DNA of 54,820 nucleotides from Nitratifractor sp. (GTDB taxonomy: Bacteria > Campylobacterota > Campylobacteria > Campylobacterales > Sulfurovaceae), in contig WFNP01000047.1 in assembly GCA_015488535.1 (NCBI GenBank), positions 1 to 54,820 on the forward strand, in the 5' to 3' direction. The position numbers and the translations under genes were made by a program. Under the pieces are notes generated by a model. It worked only from the letters and a program-made list of their open reading frames with translations, was not told the DNA's origin and did not search any database. Below, one piece after another: positions 27,882-36,333 of this stretch. Numbering within the stretch: the stretch's first letter is position 1; every line of letters starts with the position of its first letter.

Positions 27882-28729
27882 TTAGATATTCTCGCTTTGG
27901 CAGCCTTTAGAGTATTTGACAAAAGCATAGCTATTGTCATAGGTCCCACACCTCCCGGAACCGGTGTAATATAGCTACACTTCTGTTTTAGAGCTTCAAA
28001 GTCAGCATCACCTACAAGTGAGCCGTCTTCAATTCTGTTTATACCGATATCTATCAATACAGCTCCATCTTTGACCATATCAGCTTTGATTAAATGTGGA
28101 ACACCTACTCCTACTATAACGATATCTGCCTTTTTTGTATGAGATGCTAAATCTTTGGTATAGATGTGAGTTACTGTTACTGTAGCATTTGCATTTAACA
28201 GCAGTGCCGCCATAGGCTTGCCTACAATATTACTGGCACCCACTACACATACATCTTTACCCTCTAAATCTATATTGTATTTTTCAAACATCTTCATCAC
28301 ACCAAGAGGTGTACAAGGGACAAATCCGTCTAAATTGGTTACTAGTCTTCCTACATTATATGGATGAAAACCATCTACATCTTTGGCTGGGTCTATCACT
28401 TCCAAAATAGCATTGGTATCTATATGTTTTGGGAGGGGCAGTTGCACCAATATACCATCTATTCTGGGATTTTTATTTATCATCTCAATAGTGCCGATAA
28501 TCTCTTCTTGAGAAATAGTATCCGGCATATTGTGCGTAATTGAGTAAAATCCCACCTTTTCACACGCTTTTGCTTTCATCTTGACATAAGCTTGACTGGC
28601 AGGGTCATCACCTACCAAAATAACAGCAAGTCCCGGAACGATATCATAATTATCTTTTAAATTTTTGACCTCTTGGGCAACACTTTCTTGTATCTCCTGA
28701 GCCAATGATTTACCATCAATTATCTGCAT
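27878..28729 (-). CDS. folD: Bifunctional methylenetetrahydrofolate dehydrogenase / methenyltetrahydrofolate cyclohydrolase
   Basis: NADP-dependent one-carbon enzyme supplying 10-formyl-THF. Signatures: GLAVILVGDDPASQAYVKMK with the active-site Tyr and Lys, GILVQLPLPKHID, DPAKDVDGFHPYNVG, FVPCTPLGVM, VVGASNIVGKPMA for NADP, and the C-terminal YITPVPGGVGPMTIAML. Its 283 residues are typical. First gene of the folD-lepB-M50 operon and divergent from a small cytochrome c gene. Confidence 0.96.
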   Translation of the reverse strand: MQIIDGKSLAQEIQESVAQEVKNLKDNYDIVPGLAVILVGDDPASQAYVKMKAKACEKVGFYSITHNMPDTISQEEIIGTIEMINKNPRIDGILVQLPLPKHIDTNAILEVIDPAKDVDGFHPYNVGRLVTNLDGFVPCTPLGVMKMFEKYNIDLEGKDVCVVGASNIVGKPMAALLLNANATVTVTHIYTKDLASHTKKADIVIVGVGVPHLIKADMVKDGAVLIDIGINRIEDGSLVGDADFEALKQKCSYITPVPGGVGPMTIAMLLSNTLKAAKARISK

Positions 28730-28794
28730 ATTCTCTCTTTGTATTAAAATATAATTTTTGGGTATTATATCGAAAAATCATTAGGGGTATTTCG

Positions 28795-29163
28795 ATGAGA
28801 CATATAGTATTTATATCTCTTTTTATAGCTATATCTCTACATAGTGAAGATTTTATATCCCGCTTTGAATATGGTCAAATGTTATATGAAAACCCAAGAG
28901 GTGTAAGTTGTGTCCCATGCCATGGTGACAGAGGAGAAGGTAAAATTATAGCCTCATATATTACTGATGATGGAAAACAAAAGATACTAAAAGGTGCTGA
29001 TATAAGATTTGCAACCTTAGAGGATATGCTAAAAGCCGTGCATAATGGTCCTGGGGTAATGCCAAAATACTTTTTGACAAATGATGAGATAGAAGCAATT
29101 TATGAGTATATTCAAAAAGTAAATCAACCTGCTGATGAAAACAGCACAGATATGGATTGGTAA
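28795..29163 (+). CDS. Small monohaem c-type cytochrome
   Basis: Periplasmic electron carrier. The signal peptide MRHIVFISLFIAISLHS is followed by the haem site C39-V-P-C42-H43 in GVSCVPCHGDRGEGK. The distal Met ligand is probably M89 in NGPGVMPKYFL, followed by the class I closing helix TNDEIEAIYEYIQKV. The open frame begins at 28705, but the ATG at 28795 has AGGGG 9 nt upstream and starts the signal peptide, so I choose it (122 residues). The partner oxidase or reductase is not identifiable here. Confidence 0.88.
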   Translation: MRHIVFISLFIAISLHSEDFISRFEYGQMLYENPRGVSCVPCHGDRGEGKIIASYITDDGKQKILKGADIRFATLEDMLKAVHNGPGVMPKYFLTNDEIEAIYEYIQKVNQPADENSTDMDW

Positions 29164-29173
29164 TCAATTTATT

Positions 29174-29228
29174 TAACACGAATCTATTTTACAAGCTTGT
29201 TTCAAGTTATATGCGTAACATCAGTTAC
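29174..29228. repeat. Fragment of the interspersed element family (inverted module end plus one element end)
   Basis: TTAACACGAATCT at 29174-29186 matches TTAACGCGAGTCT at 49157-49169. Bases 29199-29228 carry the right end of the two-ended element (TTTCAAGT(A/T)ATATGCGTAAC, then ATCAGTTA), as at 29731-29756 and 49330-49354. No left end is visible here. The locus lies between convergent genes. Confidence 0.5.
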
Positions 29229-29267
29229 TTATAACAATAAGTAATACTATAATTTTTAAAAATATTC

Positions 29268-29573
29268 TTACCCCAATATACTTTTACCTGCTATCACACT
29301 GGCAATAATTACAAAAATCAAAATACCAAATATTTTCATATATCTTTGATTGGATATAAAAATAGATATTACTGTCCCAGCCAATGCTGTCAATGCCATA
29401 ATACCATACAGTATCAATATATAAGTTATCTTCTCGGTAGGTAATTCAATAGCAGGAGTATCAGGCAGTATAAAAGTCTGTATTATAATTGACAGTATTG
29501 TTATATATATAAACACTGCAACAAAAGCAAGCCAAAAGAGTAATTTTAATTTTCCACTTCTTTTATATGACAT
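29268..29573 (-). CDS. Small membrane protein of unknown function
   Basis: The 101-residue protein has a positive N-terminus (MSYKRSGKLK) and three hydrophobic helices at about 11-33, 48-70 and 78-97 (LLFWLAFVAVFIYITILSII, ILILYGIMALTALAGTVISI, IFGILIFVIIASVIAG). I do not recognise a family. The ATG at 29573 is the only reasonable start but lacks a clear ribosome site. It is isolated between repeats on both sides, converging on the cytochrome gene, so it could be a recent or poorly conserved gene. Confidence 0.55.
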   Translation of the reverse strand: MSYKRSGKLKLLFWLAFVAVFIYITILSIIIQTFILPDTPAIELPTEKITYILILYGIMALTALAGTVISIFISNQRYMKIFGILIFVIIASVIAGKSILG

Positions 29574-29596
29574 ATTTTTTACTTTCTATTCAGATA

Positions 29597-29756
29597 TATA
29601 ACTGAGCTTACGCACATAAAATACAATCCATTAATTATGATGCTAAAGCATCATCATCTGTAGTAGCTAAATCCCCGCCTCTTTAATAATCAAACACTCT
29701 TTAAAGCAAACTGCACTTAAACAAGATTATTTCAAGTAATATGCCCAACATAAGTA
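29597..29756. repeat. Complete two-ended interspersed element with CTAAAG-core hairpin (160 bp)
   Basis: The left end at 29597 reads TATAACTGAGCTTACGCACA, then TAAAAT. The right end, read on the minus strand from 29756, has TATGTTGGGCATATTACTTG. The two are related (AACTGA-n2-TTACGCA versus the ATGTT-n-GCATATTACTT type), making an imperfect terminal inverted repeat with two distinguishable ends. Inside, 29637-29654 is ATGATGC-TAAA-GCATCAT, a perfect 7-bp hairpin with the CTAAAG core also found at 41235 and 49433. The element lies between the small membrane protein gene and the 3' end of the tRNA. Nothing else is visible at 29574-29827. Confidence 0.6.
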
Positions 29757-29827
29757 TATAGTCATATTATCATAAAAAATATTAGAAATAAATAGTAAAG
29801 AATAATAGATGAAGTTATTTTCTGTAG

Positions 29828-29904
29828 TGGTGGGTCCTCGGAGACTCGAACTCCGGACCGCCCGGTTATGAGCCGGGAGCTCTAACCAACTGAGCTAAAG
29901 ACCC
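29828..29904 (-). tRNA. tRNA with CAU anticodon (tRNA-Met, or lysidine-modified tRNA-Ile)
   Basis: On the minus strand: 7-bp acceptor stem GGGTCTT with AGGACCC (one G-U pair), T8-A9, D-arm GCTCAGTTGGTTAGAGC, anticodon arm CCCGG-CTCATAA-CCGGG with anticodon CAT, T-arm GGAGTTCGAGTCTCC, discriminator A and encoded CCA, 77 nt in all. The G-C first pair and a T54-T55-C motif support a functional tRNA. It lacks initiator features (three G-C pairs closing the anticodon stem on the GGG/CCC pattern are only partly present), so elongator Met or Ile2 are both possible. Its 5' end directly abuts the rodA stop codon. Confidence 0.92.
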
Positions 29905-31101
29905 TTACTCTTGACTCTTTTTGAGTCTTAGAGATTTTTTTTCGAAGCGTTTGTGAGCGTCTTTTTCAATCATTGTTAACTTCGAGTCGGTATTATACAG
30001 AAAAATTCTTTTAAATGCAACCAAATTTAGCAAAATTCCGAAAAAAACTGCAAAAATTATAAAAGATGTCCCTCCATGGCTGAACATTGGCAGTGGAACA
30101 CCCACTACCGGAGCCATTCCTATAATCATATACATATTGACATTTGAATATATAAACAGCAAAAAAGCCATACCTGAAGCTACACTCTTAATCAGATAAT
30201 CTTTACTGTATATTCTGGCTATAGCCAAAAGATGCACAATCAATAATATATAAAGGACTATTACAAAAAGCATACCTTTAAATCCAAATCTCTCTCCCAA
30301 ATATGCGAATATAAAATCACTTGTAGAGATAGGCAGGAATTTTAACTGTGTCTGGGTGGCATCTTCTTTGGCTTTACCGTCAAGACCTCCTGAGCCTATG
30401 GCAATAAGAGCCTGTCTTACATGATAACTGGGTTTACCCAAGAAATTGGATATTCTTTTTTTCTGATAATCATGTAAATGATTATAGAGTAAGGGAGCCG
30501 ATACTGAAGCTATTATCAATACAGTCAGCCATACCCTCCACTTGACTCCTACATAAAAGAGTATTCCAAAACCTGTCAAGAGTAAGACCAATGCTGTCCC
30601 CAAATCAGGCTCTTTGGCTATCAGTAAAAAAGGTATCATAATAACTGCCGATAATTTGGCAAACATAACAAATCCATAACCCTCTTCTGAAGGTGGTTTT
30701 CTTTGAATAAGATATGCCAACATCAATACTACACTTATTTTGATAAATTCAGAAGGTTGAACAGTCAATCCGGTACCTGGAATCTCCAACCATCTTCTGG
30801 CACCCAAAATCTTTTTACCTGCAATATCTACTGCAAGAAGCAACAATATATTGATAAAGTAACTCAAAGGTGCAAACCACCACAAAATTTTTGACCACGG
30901 TATAAAGGCCGCAACAGTGAAGCCTATTGCACCGACTACATAATATATAAGCTGTTTGTGAAACAGTGCGGGATTTATCTCTTTGACAAGTATGGAAGAT
31001 ATTACCAACAGAGGTATGATTTGAATTATCAAAAGGTAATCAAATTTTTTAGGCAGAGAACGAAAATATTCGCTGACATCTTTCCAATCCCACTCACTCA
31101 C
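29905..31101 (-). CDS. rodA: Rod-shape-determining peptidoglycan polymerase RodA
   Basis: SEDS-family glycosyltransferase that polymerises lipid II with a class B PBP during elongation. About ten membrane helices are visible. Conserved SEDS blocks include GARRWLEIPGTGLTVQPSEF, KEPDLGTALVLLLTGF, FLPISTSDFIFAYLGERFGF and the late GVPLPMFSHGGTS. At 398 residues it is near the RodA norm, with a short Lys-rich cytoplasmic tail. RodA rather than FtsW is suggested by the sequence style, and this is less certain. The stop codon is immediately followed by a tRNA on the same strand, so the tRNA is probably cut out of the rodA transcript. Confidence 0.9.
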   Translation of the reverse strand: MSEWDWKDVSEYFRSLPKKFDYLLIIQIIPLLVISSILVKEINPALFHKQLIYYVVGAIGFTVAAFIPWSKILWWFAPLSYFINILLLLAVDIAGKKILGARRWLEIPGTGLTVQPSEFIKISVVLMLAYLIQRKPPSEEGYGFVMFAKLSAVIMIPFLLIAKEPDLGTALVLLLTGFGILFYVGVKWRVWLTVLIIASVSAPLLYNHLHDYQKKRISNFLGKPSYHVRQALIAIGSGGLDGKAKEDATQTQLKFLPISTSDFIFAYLGERFGFKGMLFVIVLYILLIVHLLAIARIYSKDYLIKSVASGMAFLLFIYSNVNMYMIIGMAPVVGVPLPMFSHGGTSFIIFAVFFGILLNLVAFKRIFLYNTDSKLTMIEKDAHKRFEKKSLRLKKSQE

Positions 31102-31201
31102 AATATATAATCCTTTGTTTAAAGTTCCGTAATTCTATCATTATTATTATTACTATTCATAAATCGGGCATAATATCATATATCATAAGAGGAGAATATA
31201 T

Positions 31202-31954
31202 ATGGAGTGTATAAAATATAAAATATTTGAAAACTTTAACAAACTCTTGGCCTGTACAACTCTAAAAAATCCCAATCTGCCATATCTTGGCTCATTGGCG
31301 ATGCATACAGGAGAAAATCTGGATATCATCAGAAAAAATAGAAAACTTTTGGAAAAATATTTTCCACAAACAGCATCTTTTGTATCGGTTTCTCAGGTAC
31401 ACGAAGATAAGATAATAGATATCACCTCTAAAACAGACAGAGGTTGGCAAAAGCTCGATGAGAATATAGAGGCTGATGCAATAGTTACTGCTATTGAGGA
31501 AGTAGTGCTGACAATACTCACTGCTGATTGTGTACCTGTTTTGATGTATGACCCTAAAAACAGAGTAATATCTGCTGTCCATGCCGGATGGAGAGGCAGT
31601 GAGAAAAATATTGTCGCAAAAACAGTAAAATATATGCAAAAAAAATATAAATGTAATCCATCTGATATAGTAGCACTCATAGCCCCTGCAATAGGCGGGT
31701 GCTGTTATGAGGTGGATAATTTTGTAGCTTCTAAATTTACAAACTACAAAGAGAGTGTAGTCAAAAAATCTGATACACACTATATGCTTGACTTAAAAAG
31801 TATAAATAAAGCTCAGCTGATAGAGAGTGGTTTAAAAGAGACAAATATTGAGCTGTCTTCTATATGCACTTCGTGTAACAGTAAAGAGTTTTTTTCATAT
31901 CGTAAAGAGAGAGGTTGCACAGGAAGATTTATCAGTGCTATTATGATGAAATAG
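31202..31954 (+). CDS. pgeF: Purine nucleoside phosphorylase / polyphenol oxidase family (YfiH/PgeF, laccase-domain)
   Basis: Family of YfiH proteins, reported to be multicopper-like phenol oxidases and more recently zinc-dependent purine nucleoside phosphorylases; E. coli PgeF corrects peptidoglycan errors. The metal site is visible: VSQVHEDKI (His), LTILTADCVPVLMYD (Cys), SAVHAGWRGS (His), and APAIGGCCYEVD. At 250 residues it is typical. AAGAGGAG lies about 8 nt before the ATG, and a CATAAT lies upstream at 31169-31174 as a possible -10. Single gene before pyrD. Confidence 0.9.
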   Translation: MECIKYKIFENFNKLLACTTLKNPNLPYLGSLAMHTGENLDIIRKNRKLLEKYFPQTASFVSVSQVHEDKIIDITSKTDRGWQKLDENIEADAIVTAIEEVVLTILTADCVPVLMYDPKNRVISAVHAGWRGSEKNIVAKTVKYMQKKYKCNPSDIVALIAPAIGGCCYEVDNFVASKFTNYKESVVKKSDTHYMLDLKSINKAQLIESGLKETNIELSSICTSCNSKEFFSYRKERGCTGRFISAIMMK

Positions 31955-31977
31955 AAAAGTATTTATTATATATAGGA

Positions 31978-31983
31978 TAAAAT
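31978..31983 (+). promoter_or_regulatory. Candidate -10 box for pyrD
   Basis: TAAAAT in the context ATAGGATAAAATACAATAA, 37 nt before the pyrD ATG. The region before it is A/T periodic, as in other Campylobacterota promoters; no -35 is seen. Confidence 0.4.
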
Positions 31984-32020
31984 ACAATAATTTTACTACT
32001 ATTTTAATATTGGAGACAAA

Positions 32021-33085
32021 ATGTCAATTTGCAGTTATGATAACTTAAAATCAATTATGTTCAAATTTGAGCCTGAAACAGCTCATACACTTGCCGGTAT
32101 AGGTCTGAAAGCCATTGCATTATGCCCTCCTGTGCAAAATATGCTGATAGATAGATATTTTATAGATGATAAAATCCTGCATCAACATATCTTTGGAAGA
32201 GTTGTTTCAAACCCTGTAGGTCTGGGGGCAGGATTTGATAAAAATGGTGAATATATCAAAGCAATGCCGGCTCTTGGATTCGGATTTACTGAAGTAGGCA
32301 CCGTTACACCAAGACCACAACCGGGTAATCCCAAACCAAGACTGTTTAGACTCGTAGAAGAGCAATCTATCCAAAATGCCATGGGATTTAACAACAAAGG
32401 CAGTTACTACCTGATACAAAAGATGAAAAAACTCAAATTTTTTGATTATCCGGTGGGAGTAAATATCGGCAAAAACAAAGTTACTCCCGAAAATGAAGCA
32501 TTGAATGATTATGAGACACTATTTAAGGCATTTAGAGATTATGGTGATTATATTGTAATAAATATCTCATCTCCAAATACTCCGGGATTGAGAGATTTGC
32601 AAAATGAGAATTTTATAAATGAGGTTTTCAGAATAGGAAAAAGTATCACAAACAAGCCTATACTGCTAAAAATAGCTCCTGATATGCCGGTTGATACAGC
32701 TTTGTCTTTGTGTAAATGTGCAGTATCAGCAGGTGCTAGTGGCATCATAGCTACAAATACTACGATAGATTATTCACTCACACCCAATGCCAAAGATTTC
32801 GGAGGTATCAGCGGAAAACTGCTCAAAGAGAAATCATACAATCTCTTCAAAGAGATAGGAAAAGAGTTTCATGATAAAACTCTCTTGATATCTGTAGGAG
32901 GAATAGACAGTGCCGAAGAGGCTTATCGTAGAATCAAAGCCGGTGCTTCACTTGTGCAGGTATTTTCAATGCTGATATACAAAGGACCCTCATTAATCAA
33001 AGAGATAAATGAGGGATTGATAAAATATCTAAAAAGAGACGGCTACAGTCACATCAGCGAAGCTATAGGTGCAGACTGGAAATAG
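32021..33085 (+). CDS. pyrD: Dihydroorotate dehydrogenase (quinone), class 2
   Basis: Oxidises dihydroorotate to orotate with FMN and passes electrons to the quinone pool. The N-terminal helical extension (LKSIMFKFEPETAHTLAG) marks the membrane-associated class 2. FMN and substrate motifs: NPVGLGAGFDKNGE, GFTEVGTVTPRPQPGNPKPR, NAMGFNNKG, VINISSPNTPGLRDLQ with the catalytic Ser, ATNTTIDYS, and ISVGGIDSAEEAY. Its 354 residues are typical. It ends before a repeat locus and the convergent RNase T2 gene. Confidence 0.95.
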   Translation: MSICSYDNLKSIMFKFEPETAHTLAGIGLKAIALCPPVQNMLIDRYFIDDKILHQHIFGRVVSNPVGLGAGFDKNGEYIKAMPALGFGFTEVGTVTPRPQPGNPKPRLFRLVEEQSIQNAMGFNNKGSYYLIQKMKKLKFFDYPVGVNIGKNKVTPENEALNDYETLFKAFRDYGDYIVINISSPNTPGLRDLQNENFINEVFRIGKSITNKPILLKIAPDMPVDTALSLCKCAVSAGASGIIATNTTIDYSLTPNAKDFGGISGKLLKEKSYNLFKEIGKEFHDKTLLISVGGIDSAEEAYRRIKAGASLVQVFSMLIYKGPSLIKEINEGLIKYLKRDGYSHISEAIGADWK

Positions 33086-33117
33086 ATATTTGAGTCGTAA
33101 TATTTTTGATTTTAGTT

Positions 33118-33194
33118 TAATTACTGATATTACGCACATAAAACTATATTAAGCAATCTTTATCTGTGGTAGGACTTTAGTCCCACTACTATCC
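33118..33194. repeat. Interspersed element, left end plus CTTTAG-core hairpin
   Basis: The left end TACTGATATTACGCACATAA (from 33122) matches the ends at 29600 and 49207. Downstream, GGACTTTAGTCC (33172-33183) is a perfect 12-nt palindrome, extended by GTAG/CTAC-like flanks. No right end is seen. It lies between convergent pyrD and RNase T2 genes; the rest of the 137-bp gap holds nothing else I can identify. Confidence 0.55.
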
Positions 33195-33222
33195 ATAAAA
33201 TTACCTTTTGTATTTTTGAGAT

Positions 33223-33891
33223 TTATCTGGCTACTATACCCTTTTTACAGCTTCTGGAATGATTTGACGGAGCTTTTTTCAAGAGCTTTTTGAGACTATC
33301 TCCTGAGCCTCTGAGCATAATTCTAAACTCTGTAATCATTCCATCTCTACACTTCATAGATATCTTTTTGGCACTGCCTTTACCAAATGATTTTTCAAAT
33401 ATCTTTTTGATATTATAAAGAGTCACTGTGCCACCGATATTGGCTCTGAGATACTCACCCAGCATAGAGTTGTCCGCCTCTTTACTCAAAGATACAGCAT
33501 CAGAAAAAAACTCTACAGGATCACTTGAGTAGCATGTGCCATGTTTGATCCACTCATGCCTGTCCAGTGCAGATAGAACTCCGGGCATATATCTGAGCAT
33601 ATCTTTACGCAAAGAGAGAGGATACTTTATAGGAGGCAAAGCTCTCCATCTTCTGTGTTTGTCTTTTGCTATCAAATCCTCAGAAACCGAGCAGTATTGT
33701 TTATGCTCCGGCCACAAACCGTGCAACACCAAATGATTGGCCCCAAGATTATACATAGGACGGCACTCTTTTCTGTTTTGATGTTTCACACAAAAAGCGT
33801 TGTGCCAGGATAGAGCCAGAAGTGAAACTCCATCATATTTGGCATATACAGATGTCACAGCCAGTAATATACTAAAAATAATAAATCTCAT
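33223..33891 (-). CDS. Secreted ribonuclease T2 family
   Basis: Periplasmic or secreted acid-type RNase that cleaves RNA via 2',3'-cyclic phosphates. The signal peptide is MRFIIFSILLAVTSVYA. Catalytic segments are LVLHGLWPEH (CAS I) and DRHEWIKHGTCY (CAS II), with Cys in FCVKH and CRPMYN probably in disulfides. The frame is open to 33969, but AAGGAGAT precedes the ATG at 33891, which starts the signal peptide (222 residues). The ribosome site lies within the last codons of the upstream response regulator, so the two genes are cotranscribed. Confidence 0.88.
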   Translation of the reverse strand: MRFIIFSILLAVTSVYAKYDGVSLLALSWHNAFCVKHQNRKECRPMYNLGANHLVLHGLWPEHKQYCSVSEDLIAKDKHRRWRALPPIKYPLSLRKDMLRYMPGVLSALDRHEWIKHGTCYSSDPVEFFSDAVSLSKEADNSMLGEYLRANIGGTVTLYNIKKIFEKSFGKGSAKKISMKCRDGMITEFRIMLRGSGDSLKKLLKKAPSNHSRSCKKGIVAR

Positions 33892-33895
33892 AATC

Positions 33896-34714
33896 TTATC
33901 TCCTTGCCATAAACAGTCTAAATGCATTATATAATCTGCCCAGTGCAACAGGTTTGAATATATAACCATTCATTCCGGATTTTAAAATCTTGACAATATC
34001 TTCTTTTTTGGTAGAAGAGGTAAGTGCCACTATTGGCAGTGATGCAAAATGTTTACTCTTTCGTATTTTTTTTGTAGCACTCAAACCATCAAGTTCAGGC
34101 ATCTCTATATCCATCAATACCAAATCAAATTTCATACCTTTGGAGAGATATTGCAGAGCTATTTTGCCATTTTCGGCAAATACCACATCTATACCGGTAC
34201 CCTTTAAAATCGCATCAAGCATTTTTCTATTTATCAAATTATCTTCGACAATCATTATTTTTTTACCTTTGAATTTGGAGAAATGCTCTTTTTTGACTGC
34301 CTGATTATCCGGAATCTGCTCTTTTATTACAGGCAGTTTCTCAGATGATGTATCTTTAATTTTGTGAGTTTTAGTGCTTTTGGCTTCTGCTTTGGCACTC
34401 TTTGTATATGACTTCTGCTCCTGCAAGAGTTTTTTGTATTTTAATACCGCTTTTTTCTCTTCGGGAGTGAGTCCTTTCATTCCCTTTTTTTTGGCACTCA
34501 TAAGGAGGCGTTTATCCTCTATAGTAAATGATTCTTTATGCTCTTTTGGTTTTTCTTTACTCTCTTTGGGTTTGGCTGACTTTTGCTTGTTTTGTGCCAA
34601 TATTTTTTTGTATTTTAATACCGCATCTTTTTCCTGAGGACTCAAACCTTTAAAGCCCTTTTTTTTGGCACTCAATACAAGTCTTTTCTCATCTTCACTT
34701 AACACAACCGCCAT
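33896..34714 (-). CDS. Orphan response regulator with a duplicated N-terminal Lys-rich module
   Basis: Residues 8-43 and 66-101 are near-identical copies of a module (core SAKKKGFKGLSPQEKDAVLK and SAKKKGMKGLTPEEKKAVLK), joined by Lys/Glu-rich spacers. The C-terminus from about 150 is a receiver domain: MIVEDN (E157, D158), phosphoacceptor D202 in LVLMDIEMPELDG, ALTSS, and K254 in FKPVA. It lacks a DNA-binding output domain and no kinase is nearby. The modules could bind nucleic acid or a partner protein; that is inference from charge. It overlaps the ribosome site of the RNase T2 gene, so they share a message. Confidence 0.78.
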   Translation of the reverse strand: MAVVLSEDEKRLVLSAKKKGFKGLSPQEKDAVLKYKKILAQNKQKSAKPKESKEKPKEHKESFTIEDKRLLMSAKKKGMKGLTPEEKKAVLKYKKLLQEQKSYTKSAKAEAKSTKTHKIKDTSSEKLPVIKEQIPDNQAVKKEHFSKFKGKKIMIVEDNLINRKMLDAILKGTGIDVVFAENGKIALQYLSKGMKFDLVLMDIEMPELDGLSATKKIRKSKHFASLPIVALTSSTKKEDIVKILKSGMNGYIFKPVALGRLYNAFRLFMARR

Positions 34715-34836
34715 ATATCTGCTCCTTTTTTCACACTTTTACAAATTATATCTTTAGAGTCTGAAAAAGATACCAAATAATGTGCTTTTTATTAAAGTAT
34801 GAGTAAATTCCACCCCTTTTTGATATATATATCAAT

Positions 34837-36333
34837 TTAACGATACCACTTCTCCCAGCCTTTATTATAATATTTGAGCAAAGGATGTTCAAATATTGTA
34901 TTGACTTTTGTATCTGTCTTACTCATATCTTTTGGAAAATGTTGCATAATATCAAACTCTTTGGCAGAAAAATATTTCAAATCTTTTGGTAACTTTGAAA
35001 AATCAAACTCAAAAGGCATATTGCCAAACAGTGTATATCCCCACTCTCCAAAGCTGGGTACATATGTATGATATGGCAATGTTACAGCCTTTGTAGCCTC
35101 AACGGTATGCACTATACACCAAAATGCTTTTCTTGCAAACAGAGGTGAAGTAGATTGCACTACACTTACACCGCCTTTTGAGAGATGATTTAAAATCATA
35201 GTATAAAATTTTCGGCTGTATAATCTGCCCAATGAAGGGTTGTTTGGGTCTGGCAAATCTACAACTATCACATTATATAGGCTCTTGCTCATCTCTAAAA
35301 ATTTCCATGCATCTTTGTGTATGACTTTTACTCTCTTGTCTAAAAAAGAGTCTTTGTTTAAATTTCTCAAAAGTCTGTTTGTAGAAAACAGTTTCGTCAT
35401 CTCAGGGTCTATATCTACCAGTGTAACACTCTTGACATCAGGATATTTCAGTATCTCTCTGAGTGCCAAACCGTCACCTCCGCCTATTACGAGTATATTA
35501 TCCCGCTTAAATACTGCCGACATTGCCGGATGTATAAGAGCTTCATGATATCTGTATTCATCTATGGAATCAAATTGCAATGCACCGTTTATAAATAATT
35601 TTATTCTCCCTTTGCTACCTGTAACGGTAATATTCTGATAAGGTGTATTGTGTGAGAAAATTACATTATCATTATAGAGTTTGTATTGAATATATGATGT
35701 AAACAGAGATACTCTCATCCATCCTGCAAAAATAATAAAAAATACAGAGATAATGATATAGAGTATTTTTTTATCAACTCTTTTGCGAAATACTCTCCAG
35801 ACCAGTAAAGCACAAAAAGCGTTCAAGGCACCGAAAAACAGAGCAGTCTCTATCAAGCCCAAATGAGGCAGAAAAAATACCGGAAAGAGTATAGATGCTA
35901 CCAATGCACCGATATAATCAGCAGTTAATACATTGGATATATTCATCTTCAGCTCATATCTTTGCTGAAGTATCCTAATAATCAACGGTATCTCCATACC
36001 TATCAATACACCTATAGCTACCGTCTCGATATACAAAGAGATATCATAACTCTCCAAAACGGCAAATGCATAAAATAAAACAGCAGCACTAAATCCACCG
36101 ATAAGAGCCAGAGATAACTGAATATATATAAAAGCTTTGACTATATCGCCTCTGATATACCGTGATGCCCATGCTCCAATTCCCATGGCACTCATAAATA
36201 TACCTATGACAAGCGAAAAGTGATAAACCGAATCACCCAGAAAGTAGCTTGAGACAGTCCCCTCAAGTAGCTCATATACCAATCCGCTGATTGATATCAT
36301 CAGCGTAACCAAAAGTAAAACACTCTCTCTCAT
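34837..36333 (-). CDS. Membrane-fused spermidine synthase-like protein (polyamine aminopropyltransferase family)
   Basis: Residues 1-215 hold about seven transmembrane helices (MRESVLLLVTLMISISGLVY, FSLVIGIFMSAMGIGAWAS). A soluble aminopropyltransferase/methyltransferase-like domain follows: ILVIGGGDGLALREIL for the nucleoside site, TLVDIDPEM, then VIVVDLPDPNNPSLGRLYS, where SpeE has a D-S-(T/S)-D-P motif. The active-site context is therefore altered (DLPDP). Proteins of this architecture are annotated as fused spermidine synthases, but activity is rarely shown. Last gene of an operon with the DUF4149 and glycosylase genes, coupled to the latter by ATGA. Confidence 0.82.
   Translation of the reverse strand: MRESVLLLVTLMISISGLVYELLEGTVSSYFLGDSVYHFSLVIGIFMSAMGIGAWASRYIRGDIVKAFIYIQLSLALIGGFSAAVLFYAFAVLESYDISLYIETVAIGVLIGMEIPLIIRILQQRYELKMNISNVLTADYIGALVASILFPVFFLPHLGLIETALFFGALNAFCALLVWRVFRKRVDKKILYIIISVFFIIFAGWMRVSLFTSYIQYKLYNDNVIFSHNTPYQNITVTGSKGRIKLFINGALQFDSIDEYRYHEALIHPAMSAVFKRDNILVIGGGDGLALREILKYPDVKSVTLVDIDPEMTKLFSTNRLLRNLNKDSFLDKRVKVIHKDAWKFLEMSKSLYNVIVVDLPDPNNPSLGRLYSRKFYTMILNHLSKGGVSVVQSTSPLFARKAFWCIVHTVEATKAVTLPYHTYVPSFGEWGYTLFGNMPFEFDFSKLPKDLKYFSAKEFDIMQHFPKDMSKTDTKVNTIFEHPLLKYYNKGWEKWYR

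Noticed and set aside
29597-29756. Small ORFs inside the repeat elements
   Set aside because: No open frame of meaningful length; elements are non-coding.
29828-29904. Initiator tRNA-fMet
   Set aside because: The acceptor stem starts with a G-C pair rather than the C-A mismatch of bacterial initiators, so elongator Met or Ile(CAU) is favoured.
34440-34690. Possible minisatellite in the response regulator
   Set aside because: The DNA similarity reflects two copies of one protein module in frame, not a tandem array; described with the gene.
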